DNA from: CBDAQA01 sp965247815
Lineage (GTDB): Bacteria > Planctomycetota > Phycisphaerae > Tepidisphaerales > Tepidisphaeraceae
Assembly (NCBI GenBank): GCA_965247815.1
Contig: CBDFHW010000012.1
Location: 372,001 to 436,000, forward strand
Reading direction: 5' to 3'
Length of the DNA stretch: 64,000 bases
Below are positions 1 through 8,119 of the stretch, in pieces. The notes under the pieces are model-generated. The model saw nothing but the letters and a program-made list of their open reading frames with translations. It was not told where the DNA came from and ran no database searches. A program made the translations under genes and the position numbers. Position 1 is the stretch's first letter, and each line of letters starts with the position of its first letter.

Positions 1-430
1 AGATCATGGCAGCGGTTGACTTCGAAGACTGCTCGATCCCAGCGATCGAGGAAGGTGCTTCAACGACGGTTTGACCGGCGTTCGAAGCGACATTGAGGCT
101 GGTTTTTAAAAGCGACCCGGATCGGGCCGCTTGAACTACGCGCAGTGGACGTTTGCAAAGTAGATGTCCAGAATTGCAATCTGCGATGTCCAACTACATC
201 AAATGTGACCGCGACCGAGCGGGACGTCAGCTTACTGAGTAATGATATGTTGCCCTTCGCGACCACGATTGCGGCGTTGTGCGATGCAATAATGTCTAGA
301 AGTGCCTGAGCCTGTTGCAATTGTTGGCTCGTTGATCGGCGACCTGTCGTGCAGGCTTCGAACAGCGCGTTCACGGATGCCGTAATATTCGCAGAGCGTT
401 TGAGCTGCTCGTTCGTACAAAGGGTCAGCC
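1..430. other. Left-edge intergenic stretch, no confident gene
   Basis: This stretch lies upstream of the oxidoreductase gene. A minus-strand reading frame of about 100 codons (374 down to 60) and a shorter overlapping one starting at 432 are open. Neither shows a recognisable domain or a convincing ribosome binding site. The two frames overlap each other, so the region could hold the decayed start of a divergent gene. I see no RNA gene or strong hairpin. Confidence 0.4.
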
Positions 431-1693
431 ATGAGTCACTCGAACGTGAAATATCTTCTTGCCGGGGGTGGGTTGGCGGCCAGCTCGGCCGCGGTCGCGA
501 TCCGCGCGATCGATCCGGCGAGCCCGATTTTGATGATCGGGCAAGAAATCAATCGTCCGTATCATCGCCCGCCGTTGAGCAAGGAATACCTGCTGAAGGC
601 GACGACGCATCGGGACTTGTTTACCTTGCCAGAGGGGTGGTTCGCGGAAAACAAAGTGGACCTGCGGACCGGCCGGCGGGTGTCGCATCTGGACACCGCC
701 CGGCAAGCGGTGACGTTGGACGATGGTAAGGAAATTTCCTACGACAAGCTGCTGCTCGCGACCGGTTCTTCACCCGACCGGCTGATGGTGCCCGGGGCAG
801 CACTGCCGAATTTGTTTTACGTCCGTACGCTAGCTGATGTCGAACGTCTGCGGCACGCCATCGAAAAAGCAAAACGCGAAGGCCGCGCGCATCCCAAAGG
901 CAGGGGCAGTGTTACCATTATCGGCGGGGGCGTGCTCGGCGTCGAACTGGCCGGAACGCTTTCTCAACTCGGACTTGCCGTTCATCTGATCGTCGGTCGT
1001 GAGCACCCGTGGCATCGTTTTGCCGGCGCGCCAGCGGGCGGTTTTGTCACTCGCTATCTGCGGAATCGCGGGGTCGAACTTTCCAACGGCTATCGAGCAG
1101 TCGGGGTCGAAGGGGACGGGCGGGTGCAACGGGTCAAGCTCGACGACGGTCGGGCGATTGCCTGCGACTTCGCGATCGCGGCCGTCGGATCTACCGCCAA
1201 CCGCGAGCTCTTGCGTAACACACCATTGCCGGCCGAGAAGGCGATTCTGGTCGACGACCACTGCCGAACGATCGACGAACACATTTATGCTGCCGGCGAT
1301 TGCTGCGCGGTCTTCGACCCGTTGTTTAACAAACACCGGATCATCGATCACTGGGATCACGCGCGGGTCACCGGCAATCTGGCCGGGATTAACATGGCCG
1401 GCGGTGATCGTCGTTACGACGTTGTGAACACGTTTTCCACATCAACTTTTGAACTGAACGCGACCGTCTGGGGCGAACCACGGCTGGTCGACCGCCGGAT
1501 CGTGCGAGGCTCGACGGCCGGGGATGACGCGAAGTTCGTCGAGATTGGAATCGCGGTCGACGGGCGTGTCGCACAGGTGCTGGCGATCGGCAACCGGCAC
1601 GACACCGAAGGCCTGCGGCGATTGGTCGCGAATCGGGTTGCAGTGAATGGCAATCAGGAACGGCTTCAAGACGCGAGTGTACCGTTGCCTTAA
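431..1693 (+). CDS. FAD/NAD(P)-dependent oxidoreductase (ferredoxin/rubredoxin reductase type)
   Basis: A 420-residue pyridine-nucleotide-disulfide oxidoreductase of the class that passes electrons from NAD(P)H through FAD to a small iron-sulfur partner. The N-terminal Rossmann FAD site reads AGGGLAASSA (residues 11-20), a variant of GxGxxG. ATGSSP (110-115) is the usual FAD-domain linker, IIGGGVLGVELAG (163-175) is the NAD(P) site, and YAAGDC near residue 287 is the second FAD contact. The C-terminal 80 residues fit the reductase C domain. No CxxC redox pair is visible at the FAD domain, which fits ferredoxin/rubredoxin reductases better than disulfide reductases. No electron carrier is encoded next to it, so the partner is unknown. 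It is convergent with deoC. Confidence 0.85.
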   Translation: MSHSNVKYLLAGGGLAASSAAVAIRAIDPASPILMIGQEINRPYHRPPLSKEYLLKATTHRDLFTLPEGWFAENKVDLRTGRRVSHLDTARQAVTLDDGKEISYDKLLLATGSSPDRLMVPGAALPNLFYVRTLADVERLRHAIEKAKREGRAHPKGRGSVTIIGGGVLGVELAGTLSQLGLAVHLIVGREHPWHRFAGAPAGGFVTRYLRNRGVELSNGYRAVGVEGDGRVQRVKLDDGRAIACDFAIAAVGSTANRELLRNTPLPAEKAILVDDHCRTIDEHIYAAGDCCAVFDPLFNKHRIIDHWDHARVTGNLAGINMAGGDRRYDVVNTFSTSTFELNATVWGEPRLVDRRIVRGSTAGDDAKFVEIGIAVDGRVAQVLAIGNRHDTEGLRRLVANRVAVNGNQERLQDASVPLP

Positions 1694-1749
1694 CTGACGC
1701 GGGGGCTGGATCGCGACTGTTCTCGTACTTTATAACGGTCCGCGCGGCT

Positions 1750-2436
1750 TTACATCGATTTGACGATCGCAACCGATGAACTCAAGCCTAAACGATCAGC
1801 GCCGGCGGCGAGCATTGCCTTGGCAGCCGCCAAGTCACGGATCCCGCCGGATGCTTTGATCTGCAGGCCCTGGCCGTACTTTTTCATCAGCTCGATCGCA
1901 CGGATGCTCGCGCCGCCGTCGGGGTGGAAGCCGGTGCTGGTCTTGATGAAGTCGCATCCGCTCTCGCGGACGGCCTGACAGGCAACCGCGATCGCTTTTT
2001 CACCGGCGTCGCCGGGCAACGTCAGCAGGTACGCCGACTCGACAATCACCTTGATGACGGTTTCCTTGCGGGCGGCCCGGCAGGCGCGGGCGACTTCGAG
2101 CAGTTCCGCCTTGGCCGACGCCAGGTCGTGCTGCGCGAGGTACGGGAGGTGCGCGACCACGTCGACTTCTTCCGCCCCTTCTTTGACCGAGGAAGCGCCT
2201 TCGATTGCTTTGACGGTGGCCTTCGAAGTGCCGTGCGGGAACGACGCGACCGTGCAGGTGAGCACGCCGGTCCCTTTCAAACGTTCGGCGACAAGGGGCA
2301 CCCAGATGGGCGAGACGCAGACGGAGGCGAACTTATATTCGATTGCCTCGGCGACGATTTTTTCGACCTCGGGGGCGGTGGTCTGCGGCTTGAGGATCGT
2401 GTGGTCAATTTTCGATGCGAGTTCGGACGGAGTCAT
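1750..2436 (-). CDS. deoC: Deoxyribose-phosphate aldolase
   Basis: Class I aldolase of 228 residues, the normal length for the family. It cleaves 2-deoxyribose-5-phosphate to glyceraldehyde-3-phosphate and acetaldehyde in nucleoside catabolism. The catalytic set is visible: the proton-relay Asp at residue 92 (EEVDVV), the Schiff-base Lys165 in DFIKTSTGF, and Lys194 in IKASGGIRD. The N-terminus IDHTILKPQTT matches the family. It stands alone, with no deoA/deoD neighbours. The start is the ATG at 2436; the leader TATAGGAGA upstream may include a ribosome site only if initiation is slightly different, so the start is likely but not certain. Confidence 0.93.
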   Translation of the reverse strand: MTPSELASKIDHTILKPQTTAPEVEKIVAEAIEYKFASVCVSPIWVPLVAERLKGTGVLTCTVASFPHGTSKATVKAIEGASSVKEGAEEVDVVAHLPYLAQHDLASAKAELLEVARACRAARKETVIKVIVESAYLLTLPGDAGEKAIAVACQAVRESGCDFIKTSTGFHPDGGASIRAIELMKKYGQGLQIKASGGIRDLAAAKAMLAAGADRLGLSSSVAIVKSM

Positions 2437-2476
2437 GCCGGCGAGTATAGGAGACGGGCGCTGTGTCGCTCAACAA

Positions 2477-2542
2477 AAAAGCCCGCGGTCCGTGTGCCGG
2501 CAATCGCGCCGTTGACTGCCACACTCGAACCGACGGGCTTTT
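2477..2542 (-). terminator. Hairpin terminator downstream of the sigma/PEP-CTERM gene
   Basis: AAAAGCCCG at 2477-2485 pairs with CGGGCTTTT at 2534-2542, with further imperfect pairing inside (GGTCCGTGTG against CACACTCGAACC). Read on the minus strand, the closing arm ends in a T-run, as expected for factor-independent termination of the gene that ends at 2726. It sits about 180 nt past that stop. Confidence 0.6.
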
Positions 2543-2725
2543 GATCCCGCGCCAAAGTCGAGGGTTGTGGTCGACCGCGGCGGCAGGAGCATTCCGGTTT
2601 TGTCTGTCGCAATGAAGACGCCGAGCCCGTGACGGTTCTTACAAAAAAACTCCGCGACCTCGCGTGTCCGAATCGGGATGAGATTGAAGCAGGCAAGAGG
2701 GATCGCGCCGCGGGCGGGCCGGCGT

Positions 2726-5128
2726 TCACAGACATCGACGTTTGCGTCGACCGAGCAATCCACCGCCCAGCGCCAGCCAGACGAGGCTTGCCGGTTCCGG
2801 GACTTGTCCTAGCGTGGCCTGTGGGTTGGCGATCAGATATCCGACGTCCTGCCCCGGTGCCGGGGGCACCGCGACGGCGATGTAGCTGAAGTCCTGAGCG
2901 GACCCGGTCACGGTGTGATCGACCGTGTCGAGGCTGAACGTGGCCGGGTCGACCGGGCTCCAGACGTCGGTCGCGGCGCACAGGGTCCACAGGCTGACGG
3001 CTGATTCGGACGCACCCAACTGATCGACGAGCGTGTCGTTGTATCGGACGGTGAGATCCGCCGAATCGATGCTGCCGGCCGACGGGTCAACTTGCCAGAG
3101 GCCGACCGGCGCGCCGCTGATGCCCATCAGGGCCGGCAGGTCCTGCCGGTCCGGAGAAACCAGTGACAGGCTTACAGGCGAGTCGGGCGTGGTGCCGTCG
3201 AGAACCAGGCGAACGCTGTTGACCAGATCGAGTTTGCCGTCACCCGGAACGTCGCCCCAGGTGAGCGTGTTCGCGGTCGGCCCGGACTGAAGCGGGAGTG
3301 AAAGCCGGCCGTGGTCGACGGCGTACCACCCGTTGCACCCACCGGCAGACGCATTGACCAGATCTTTCTGGATCGCGGTAAAGCTGCGGAGGTCGAGCGT
3401 ACGGTCGACGCCGTGACCGTCGGCAATAACTTTGCCGTCCATTTGAATAGTACCCGTGCGGTGGACGATGCCGTACCCGCGGACCGCGCCGTCGGATTCC
3501 TGGACGCTGCCATTGGTCGCGGGGATTTGAACGATCTGCACAGCCGACACGGGCGAACCGGTGTCGGTCGGGGTCGCGGCGGTTGACGAAGATCCGTCGA
3601 CAGTCGCACCTTCGGTGCCGGTCGACGCCCCGGTCATGCCGCTGGTAGAAGCCAGAGCCGTCGACGCGGTTTTGGCAGAGGAACTCTTGGTCGATTTACC
3701 CAGCGACGGCGGGACGATCAGGTCATTGGTTACGGCAATCACCAGAGGCGTCGGCAGCGACGGGGCCGGGCGTGCGATTGCGAAGTCGGAAGCCCGGTGG
3801 TCGCCCGCGAAATCGGAGAATCCACCGCTTCCGCCGCCACCACCCCCACCGCCGGATGCACCGGCGGCCGACGCTGCGATTACATCGGGCTGGTGTGGGG
3901 TCGGCGTATTCGTTGTGTGGTCCTCGGCGGTGGACGCCGTCGCGGTCGCCGACTCGTCGGTCCGATTCGATGGCACATCCAGCCAGGGCATTCGGAGCGC
4001 CACGGGCTGCTGTGCTGCCGGGGTGACGACCGTGAGCACCGGGGCGACCGCGGCAACGGGTATCGGCGCTTTAGTTTGTGCGACGGCAGCAGTTGAAATC
4101 CGCCGGGGGATAATCGGTTCGGGGTATGGCGCGACAAATGCAGGCTTCGAATCGGCAACGACCTGGGGTTTGGATGACGTGACCGGAGCCGCGTCGACCC
4201 GCATCGGGTTGTTGAACGGGGCGAACAGGGGACGCACGATTCGCTGCACTTGATTGGAAATAATCTCCCGGACGTCGATTGCCGGGATCATGTCCATGGC
4301 CTTGACGCTCGCGCCCAGCGACGTGCCGGCGATCAGCAGCGTCATCGCCGCGACTTTAACCTTACCGAGCACCAGCGCGTTACCAGCCCGGCGGGTGAGC
4401 CCGATCACGTGTGCCGACGCCAAACCCGCGCCGTCGTGCCCGGCGGCGAGGGCGGTTGCGGCATACGACGTGGATGCGATCAGCCCGTCGGAGATTGCCC
4501 GGTGGATCGTGTACCCGAGCGCTATCGCCAGCGCACCGGCGGAGATATTGATCCCCCGGCCGCTTAATCGCCCGGCGAGCATTTCTCTGCCCCGGAAAAT
4601 TCGCACGCCCAGCGTGCTGGCCTTGCAGTTAAGTTCTGCCGCCATCTCGTCACGGGTCAGCCCCCCGAAATAATGTAAGATCAGTGGCAGTCTATACTTG
4701 GCCGGAAGCTTCTGGAGTTCTTCGTGGAGGACGGTTTTCAGTTCGTCTAGATCGGCTTCAGGAAGTGCGTCGCCGAGGATGGATTCCCGACGGTGGGTCT
4801 GCTCGTCGTGGTGGCGCTCTTCGCGCGTTTTACGGCGTTTTTTACTTCGTCGAGTATCAAGCGAGAGACGCTTGGCGACCTGCTGAAGCCACGGCCCGAG
4901 CGCCTTAATTTCAGTTCCACGCTTGGCTTGCAATGCTAGCGTGAGGAACACTGCCTGGGTCGCGTCTTCGGCCTCGTGTTTATCTTTGGTGATGCGGACG
5001 CAGACGTTGAAAACCATGCCCGCGTAACGGCGCACGATCTCCTCAAACGGCTTTTGATGTCCGTACTGCACGAACTCGGCAAGCAACTCTTGCCCGTTCG
5101 GAGACGTCCGTTCCCCGTGTGCGACCAA
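2726..5128 (-). CDS. ECF-family RNA polymerase sigma factor fused to a membrane segment and a PEP-CTERM exported domain
   Basis: An 800-residue open frame. Residues 28-97 are sigma region 2 (YAGMVFNVCVRITKD, EDATQAVFLTLA) and residues 137-187 are sigma region 4 (LPAKYRLPLILHYFGGLTRDE and a helix-turn-helix ending IFRGREML). A hydrophobic segment lies at about 252-272. A Thr/Ser/Pro/Ala-rich linker with a nine-glycine tract follows. Near residue 647 is a dockerin-like GDVPGDGKLDLV motif, then a compact domain. The end, VPEPASLVWLALGG then GLLGRRKRR, is a PEP-CTERM signal (PEP, hydrophobic helix, basic tail). The start is a TTG at 5128 behind a strong GGAGG. The inferred topology is sigma domain inside and the rest outside. 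Planctomycete ECF factors with long C-terminal extensions are known; I do not know of one with PEP-CTERM. No anti-sigma gene is adjacent. Confidence 0.85.
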   Translation of the reverse strand: MVAHGERTSPNGQELLAEFVQYGHQKPFEEIVRRYAGMVFNVCVRITKDKHEAEDATQAVFLTLALQAKRGTEIKALGPWLQQVAKRLSLDTRRSKKRRKTREERHHDEQTHRRESILGDALPEADLDELKTVLHEELQKLPAKYRLPLILHYFGGLTRDEMAAELNCKASTLGVRIFRGREMLAGRLSGRGINISAGALAIALGYTIHRAISDGLIASTSYAATALAAGHDGAGLASAHVIGLTRRAGNALVLGKVKVAAMTLLIAGTSLGASVKAMDMIPAIDVREIISNQVQRIVRPLFAPFNNPMRVDAAPVTSSKPQVVADSKPAFVAPYPEPIIPRRISTAAVAQTKAPIPVAAVAPVLTVVTPAAQQPVALRMPWLDVPSNRTDESATATASTAEDHTTNTPTPHQPDVIAASAAGASGGGGGGGGSGGFSDFAGDHRASDFAIARPAPSLPTPLVIAVTNDLIVPPSLGKSTKSSSAKTASTALASTSGMTGASTGTEGATVDGSSSTAATPTDTGSPVSAVQIVQIPATNGSVQESDGAVRGYGIVHRTGTIQMDGKVIADGHGVDRTLDLRSFTAIQKDLVNASAGGCNGWYAVDHGRLSLPLQSGPTANTLTWGDVPGDGKLDLVNSVRLVLDGTTPDSPVSLSLVSPDRQDLPALMGISGAPVGLWQVDPSAGSIDSADLTVRYNDTLVDQLGASESAVSLWTLCAATDVWSPVDPATFSLDTVDHTVTGSAQDFSYIAVAVPPAPGQDVGYLIANPQATLGQVPEPASLVWLALGGGLLGRRKRRCL

Positions 5129-5387
5129 TGATCCTCCGATAATTAAGGACGCCCGCCAAACTGAACAGTTACAAAAATTCTTCAGCAGTTGCTACTTATA
5201 ATCTTTTGGCCCCTGAGAGTTCGTCAAGCCGGCCAGAATGCGTGTGTAACTCTGCGTCGAACTGCATGGAATCGGGAATAACAGTTTTAAAACGTTACCA
5301 GACGCAAGCACGAAGCTGCAAAACAACATGCCATTGGATCATGCACGCACAGCGTGCTGCGCTGGCTTCGGATTCGGGATTATATGC

Positions 5388-6173
5388 TTACCGGGGACGA
5401 AAAAGAGCGGTGTAAACGGCAACGTCCTGAGACGGCCCGTCGTAGCCGGATGTGTCGTTTTGTGGATCGGACCAGTCACGACCGATGACACTGGCAGAGC
5501 TGGATGCGACCGTCTCGTCGTCGATCGAGCCGTTGCCGGGCATTAGAGCCCAGATCGTCGAAGTGGACGAATCAGACAGCTTCTCGCCTATCCGATAGAC
5601 GTGGCCGTTGGCGGTCACGACCAGAAAGGTATTAGTGGCGACGGATTTCGAAAAATCGTCCTTGGTAATCTCGACCGCACCGGTCCCGTCGGCCTGCTTG
5701 ATAAACTGTGCAATTTTAACCCCCCGCGGGACCAGTTCGCCGGTGCTCGCCGAGGCGTCGGCGGCTGAATAGTTACCGTGCAGGGTTCGGCGGACGACCA
5801 CGATCGTTACGGTCACGACGCCGTCGGACAATCGCTTGGAGTAAAACGGCACCCACGCATAACGTGAGTCGCTCTGACTGATGACGCTGGATGAAACCAC
5901 GTCCCAGAGCGTTGATGAAGACGCGAACGGATGCGTCGTCGTGTCGTTGGCAGTGAACTGATCGGCAGTGGTCGCGTTCGTGATCAACTGGATCGCGTTG
6001 CGCGCCAGCTGAGCCGCGAACGCTTCGTCGGCAGTGTTCTGGGTCTGTTGAATGGCGACCGGGAAAATCGCCGCCACCATGATCGACCCAATCCCGAGCA
6101 TTATTACGGCGAACATCACCTCGGCGAACGTAAATCCGCTGCGGTGACGAGGCTTGGTAATATCGTGACGCAT
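5388..6173 (-). CDS. Prepilin-type N-terminal methylation protein (pseudopilin)
   Basis: A 261-residue protein of the type IV pilin/type II secretion pseudopilin class. The N-terminus RHRSG|FTFAEVMFAVIMLG carries a prepilin peptidase site (Gly13|Phe14, with Glu at +5), then a hydrophobic helix to about residue 35. The rest has no motif I recognise. I chose the ATG at 6173 because longer versions would read through the terminator hairpin of the upstream gene and would put about 27 residues before the short leader peptide. No secretion ATPase or prepilin peptidase gene is nearby, so it would use machinery encoded elsewhere. It is preceded by the ferritin-like genes and followed by the sigma fusion, all on the minus strand. 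Confidence 0.8.
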   Translation of the reverse strand: MRHDITKPRHRSGFTFAEVMFAVIMLGIGSIMVAAIFPVAIQQTQNTADEAFAAQLARNAIQLITNATTADQFTANDTTTHPFASSSTLWDVVSSSVISQSDSRYAWVPFYSKRLSDGVVTVTIVVVRRTLHGNYSAADASASTGELVPRGVKIAQFIKQADGTGAVEITKDDFSKSVATNTFLVVTANGHVYRIGEKLSDSSTSTIWALMPGNGSIDDETVASSSASVIGRDWSDPQNDTSGYDGPSQDVAVYTALFRPR

Positions 6174-6198
6174 GTCGCGATCAGTTCGCTTGCGAAAC

Positions 6199-6254
6199 CA
6201 AAAAAATAGCCTGCGGTTTCGACCGGCGGGCGGACGGTGCGAAACCGCAGGCAC
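6199..6254 (-). terminator. Rho-independent terminator after the ferritin-like gene pair
   Basis: CCTGCGGTTTCG at 6211-6222 is mirrored by CGAAACCGCAGG at 6240-6251, a 12-bp perfect stem around a GC-rich loop. On the minus strand the stem runs into a stretch of seven Ts (A-run at about 6200-6207 on the plus strand). It begins only 8 nt after the stop codon at 6262. Confidence 0.85.
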
Positions 6255-6261
6255 GCCTCGT

Positions 6262-6990
6262 TTAGACGACGATAAACGGCGAAACGGCTTTCAGAACCGT
6301 ATTCGGCGAGATCGAATAATCGATTCCCATCTGCGACCCGTTGCCGAACTGCTTGGTGACCGGGGCTACGTTGAGCCCTTCACTGAACAAGATGTTGATG
6401 ACTTCGGCAAACACTGCAGTGTGGCGAGCCTCGGTGCCCTGGATCGCGCCGGCGATCTGCAGGTAGGTCTTGGTGGCCAGGTACTGAATCGCGCCAAGGT
6501 ATGCACCGACCCCGGTCGCTTCGGCAGTGTAGACCAAGTCAGAAACCTGTTTCCGCGACAGATTCTGCATGTTGAAATTGTACTTGAATGGCTTGATCGC
6601 GGCAGCGCCCAAAGCCCCGCGGATAAAGTCACGGTGCTGGGCTTCGACCTTGCCGAATTCCACAAGGTATTGCACGTCGATCTGCGAAGAAGAAATGTTC
6701 AACCCGGGAATGGCAGTGCCCAGCGCGTTGGTGCCACCAGTGGTCAGCCGTTGCAACGCCTGCTTGTATAGATCGGCCTCGAGGTCTTCTAGCGCCAGAG
6801 CGTAATTCAGAACCTTTACATCGCCGGTGCCCGGGATGTTGTTGAAAGTAAAAGCCGGGGTCACAGCGAACGACTTGGCCGGGTTGAGAAATCCGACGGC
6901 GGCGACGCCCGCGGCGACGGCGGCGGCCTTGCCCAGCATGGATCGTCGGCCGACGACCTGTTCCGCATTGTTGTTTAGGTTTTCAGTCAT
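6262..6990 (-). CDS. Tat-exported ferritin-like protein (second of a pair)
   Basis: A 242-residue protein with a twin-arginine leader (GRRSMLGKAAAVAAGVAAVGF, residues about 14-34), so it is probably exported folded. The body matches the ferritin-like domain family (Pfam Ferritin_2 type). Helices carry candidate metal ligands: LEDLEADLYKQAL, VEAQH and TEARH, the last two being ExxH pairs as in di-iron four-helix bundles. The ATG at 6990 follows GAAGGAATTAAA, a good ribosome site. It lies 52 bp after the related gene at 7043-7861 and shares its helix motifs, so the two are paralogues in one operon. Whether they bind iron or have enzymatic activity cannot be read from sequence. Confidence 0.85.
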   Translation of the reverse strand: MTENLNNNAEQVVGRRSMLGKAAAVAAGVAAVGFLNPAKSFAVTPAFTFNNIPGTGDVKVLNYALALEDLEADLYKQALQRLTTGGTNALGTAIPGLNISSSQIDVQYLVEFGKVEAQHRDFIRGALGAAAIKPFKYNFNMQNLSRKQVSDLVYTAEATGVGAYLGAIQYLATKTYLQIAGAIQGTEARHTAVFAEVINILFSEGLNVAPVTKQFGNGSQMGIDYSISPNTVLKAVSPFIVV

Positions 6991-7042
6991 TTTTAATTCC
7001 TTCGTTCTGATAGGTTTAAAGCGATTTTGACTCGGCGGTCGG

Positions 7043-7861
7043 TCAGGCGAACAACGGCTTGACGGCCGCCAGCACCTGCACGGGATGGAGGTAATATTCG
7101 AACGTGTTTCCGGCCGGTGGGGACGCCACGACGGTGTTGTCACCGGACATGGCCCGCGGGCCCGGATCGATGCCGAGCAGATACGAGATCGCCGCCGAAT
7201 GCCGGGCCTCGGTGGAATAGATCCCACCGGCAGCGGTCGCCAGCCCGAAATCAGTCAGGTAGGGGAGCGCGCCCAGGTAGGCCCGGACGCCCGTCTCTTC
7301 CAGAGGAAGGATAGCGGTCAGAATGCTCTTGATATTGGCCGCAACGGCGGTCGGGAATTTGTAACCACCGGGGTTCCGGGTGACTGGCGTAAGCCCTGCT
7401 TTCAGCATGGCGTTACGGAGAAATTCCCGGTGAGCGGCTTCGACGTAGGTGAATTCCTGAAGATATAAATACCCGGCCTGAGTCGCGCCGGCTGACAGTC
7501 CGCCGCCCGGAACCGCGAGCGTGTATTTGCGGGCGATCGGGTCCAATGGCGTATCGAGCGACTTGCCGGAAGCAAGGTTTAGCGCTTGGCGATACAGGTC
7601 CGCTTCCAGAATTTCCAAGGTCAGAGCGAAGTTCAAAACCTTCTCATTGATGCTGTTGCCCGGAACAGCGGCGAACTGCGTCGCTCCGTCCGTCGGACCG
7701 CCGGTGTCGGCGGGCGGAGTGCCCGCGCCGAACGCGACCGCAGGGTTGATCAATTTCATGGCGGCAAGAGAAACGCCGGCAGTAGCCGCAAGCCGCATCA
7801 GCTTTCGACGGCTGTAAGTTGTGCCCGAATTGCCGGGAATGGGGCTGCTCTCGATCGTCAT
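7043..7861 (-). CDS. Tat-exported ferritin-like protein (first of a pair)
   Basis: A 272-residue paralogue of the downstream gene. Its twin-arginine leader reads YSRRKLMRLAATAGVSLAA (about residues 16-34). The same motif set appears: LEILEADLYRQAL, VEAAH and TEARH, which supply two ExxH pairs and additional Glu residues for a di-metal site in a four-helix bundle. It has an extra insertion of about 30 residues relative to its partner. The ATG at 7861 follows AAGGAGGT closely; the alternative start nine codons upstream would place the Shine-Dalgarno inside the coding region and is less likely. The divergent gene at 8120 encodes another exported protein. Confidence 0.85.
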   Translation of the reverse strand: MTIESSPIPGNSGTTYSRRKLMRLAATAGVSLAAMKLINPAVAFGAGTPPADTGGPTDGATQFAAVPGNSINEKVLNFALTLEILEADLYRQALNLASGKSLDTPLDPIARKYTLAVPGGGLSAGATQAGYLYLQEFTYVEAAHREFLRNAMLKAGLTPVTRNPGGYKFPTAVAANIKSILTAILPLEETGVRAYLGALPYLTDFGLATAAGGIYSTEARHSAAISYLLGIDPGPRAMSGDNTVVASPPAGNTFEYYLHPVQVLAAVKPLFA

Positions 7862-8119
7862 GGGACCTCCTTCAAGGAAATAATTCACTACGACATGGTC
7901 GATCGCCGGCGAAACAATTCGCAGGCATCAAAAGCTGAATACGGAGACCGGGGAGGATCGGATTTGAAGAAAATATAACTGACCCAGCCGACGCCGTTTG
8001 ACTAAGGGCAAGCGAGGTCGGCATCAAATCGATGGTTACTCTGCCGAAATTTGATTGCGTCGAGCATTTGCGATCGCTACCCTTATCTTGCTTAAAGCTC
8101 ATTTCCGTGGGAGAACTGC

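Noticed and set aside
2470..2763. 97-codon minus-strand frame overlapping the end of the sigma fusion gene
   Set aside because: The translation is mildly protein-like (PIRTREVAEFFCKN), but the start is a GTG without a ribosome site and the 3' part overlaps the terminator hairpin.
5195..5200. TATAAT on the plus strand downstream of a possible -35
   Set aside because: It does not point at a supported gene; the next plus-strand coding region is far away and the nearby frame has no domain.
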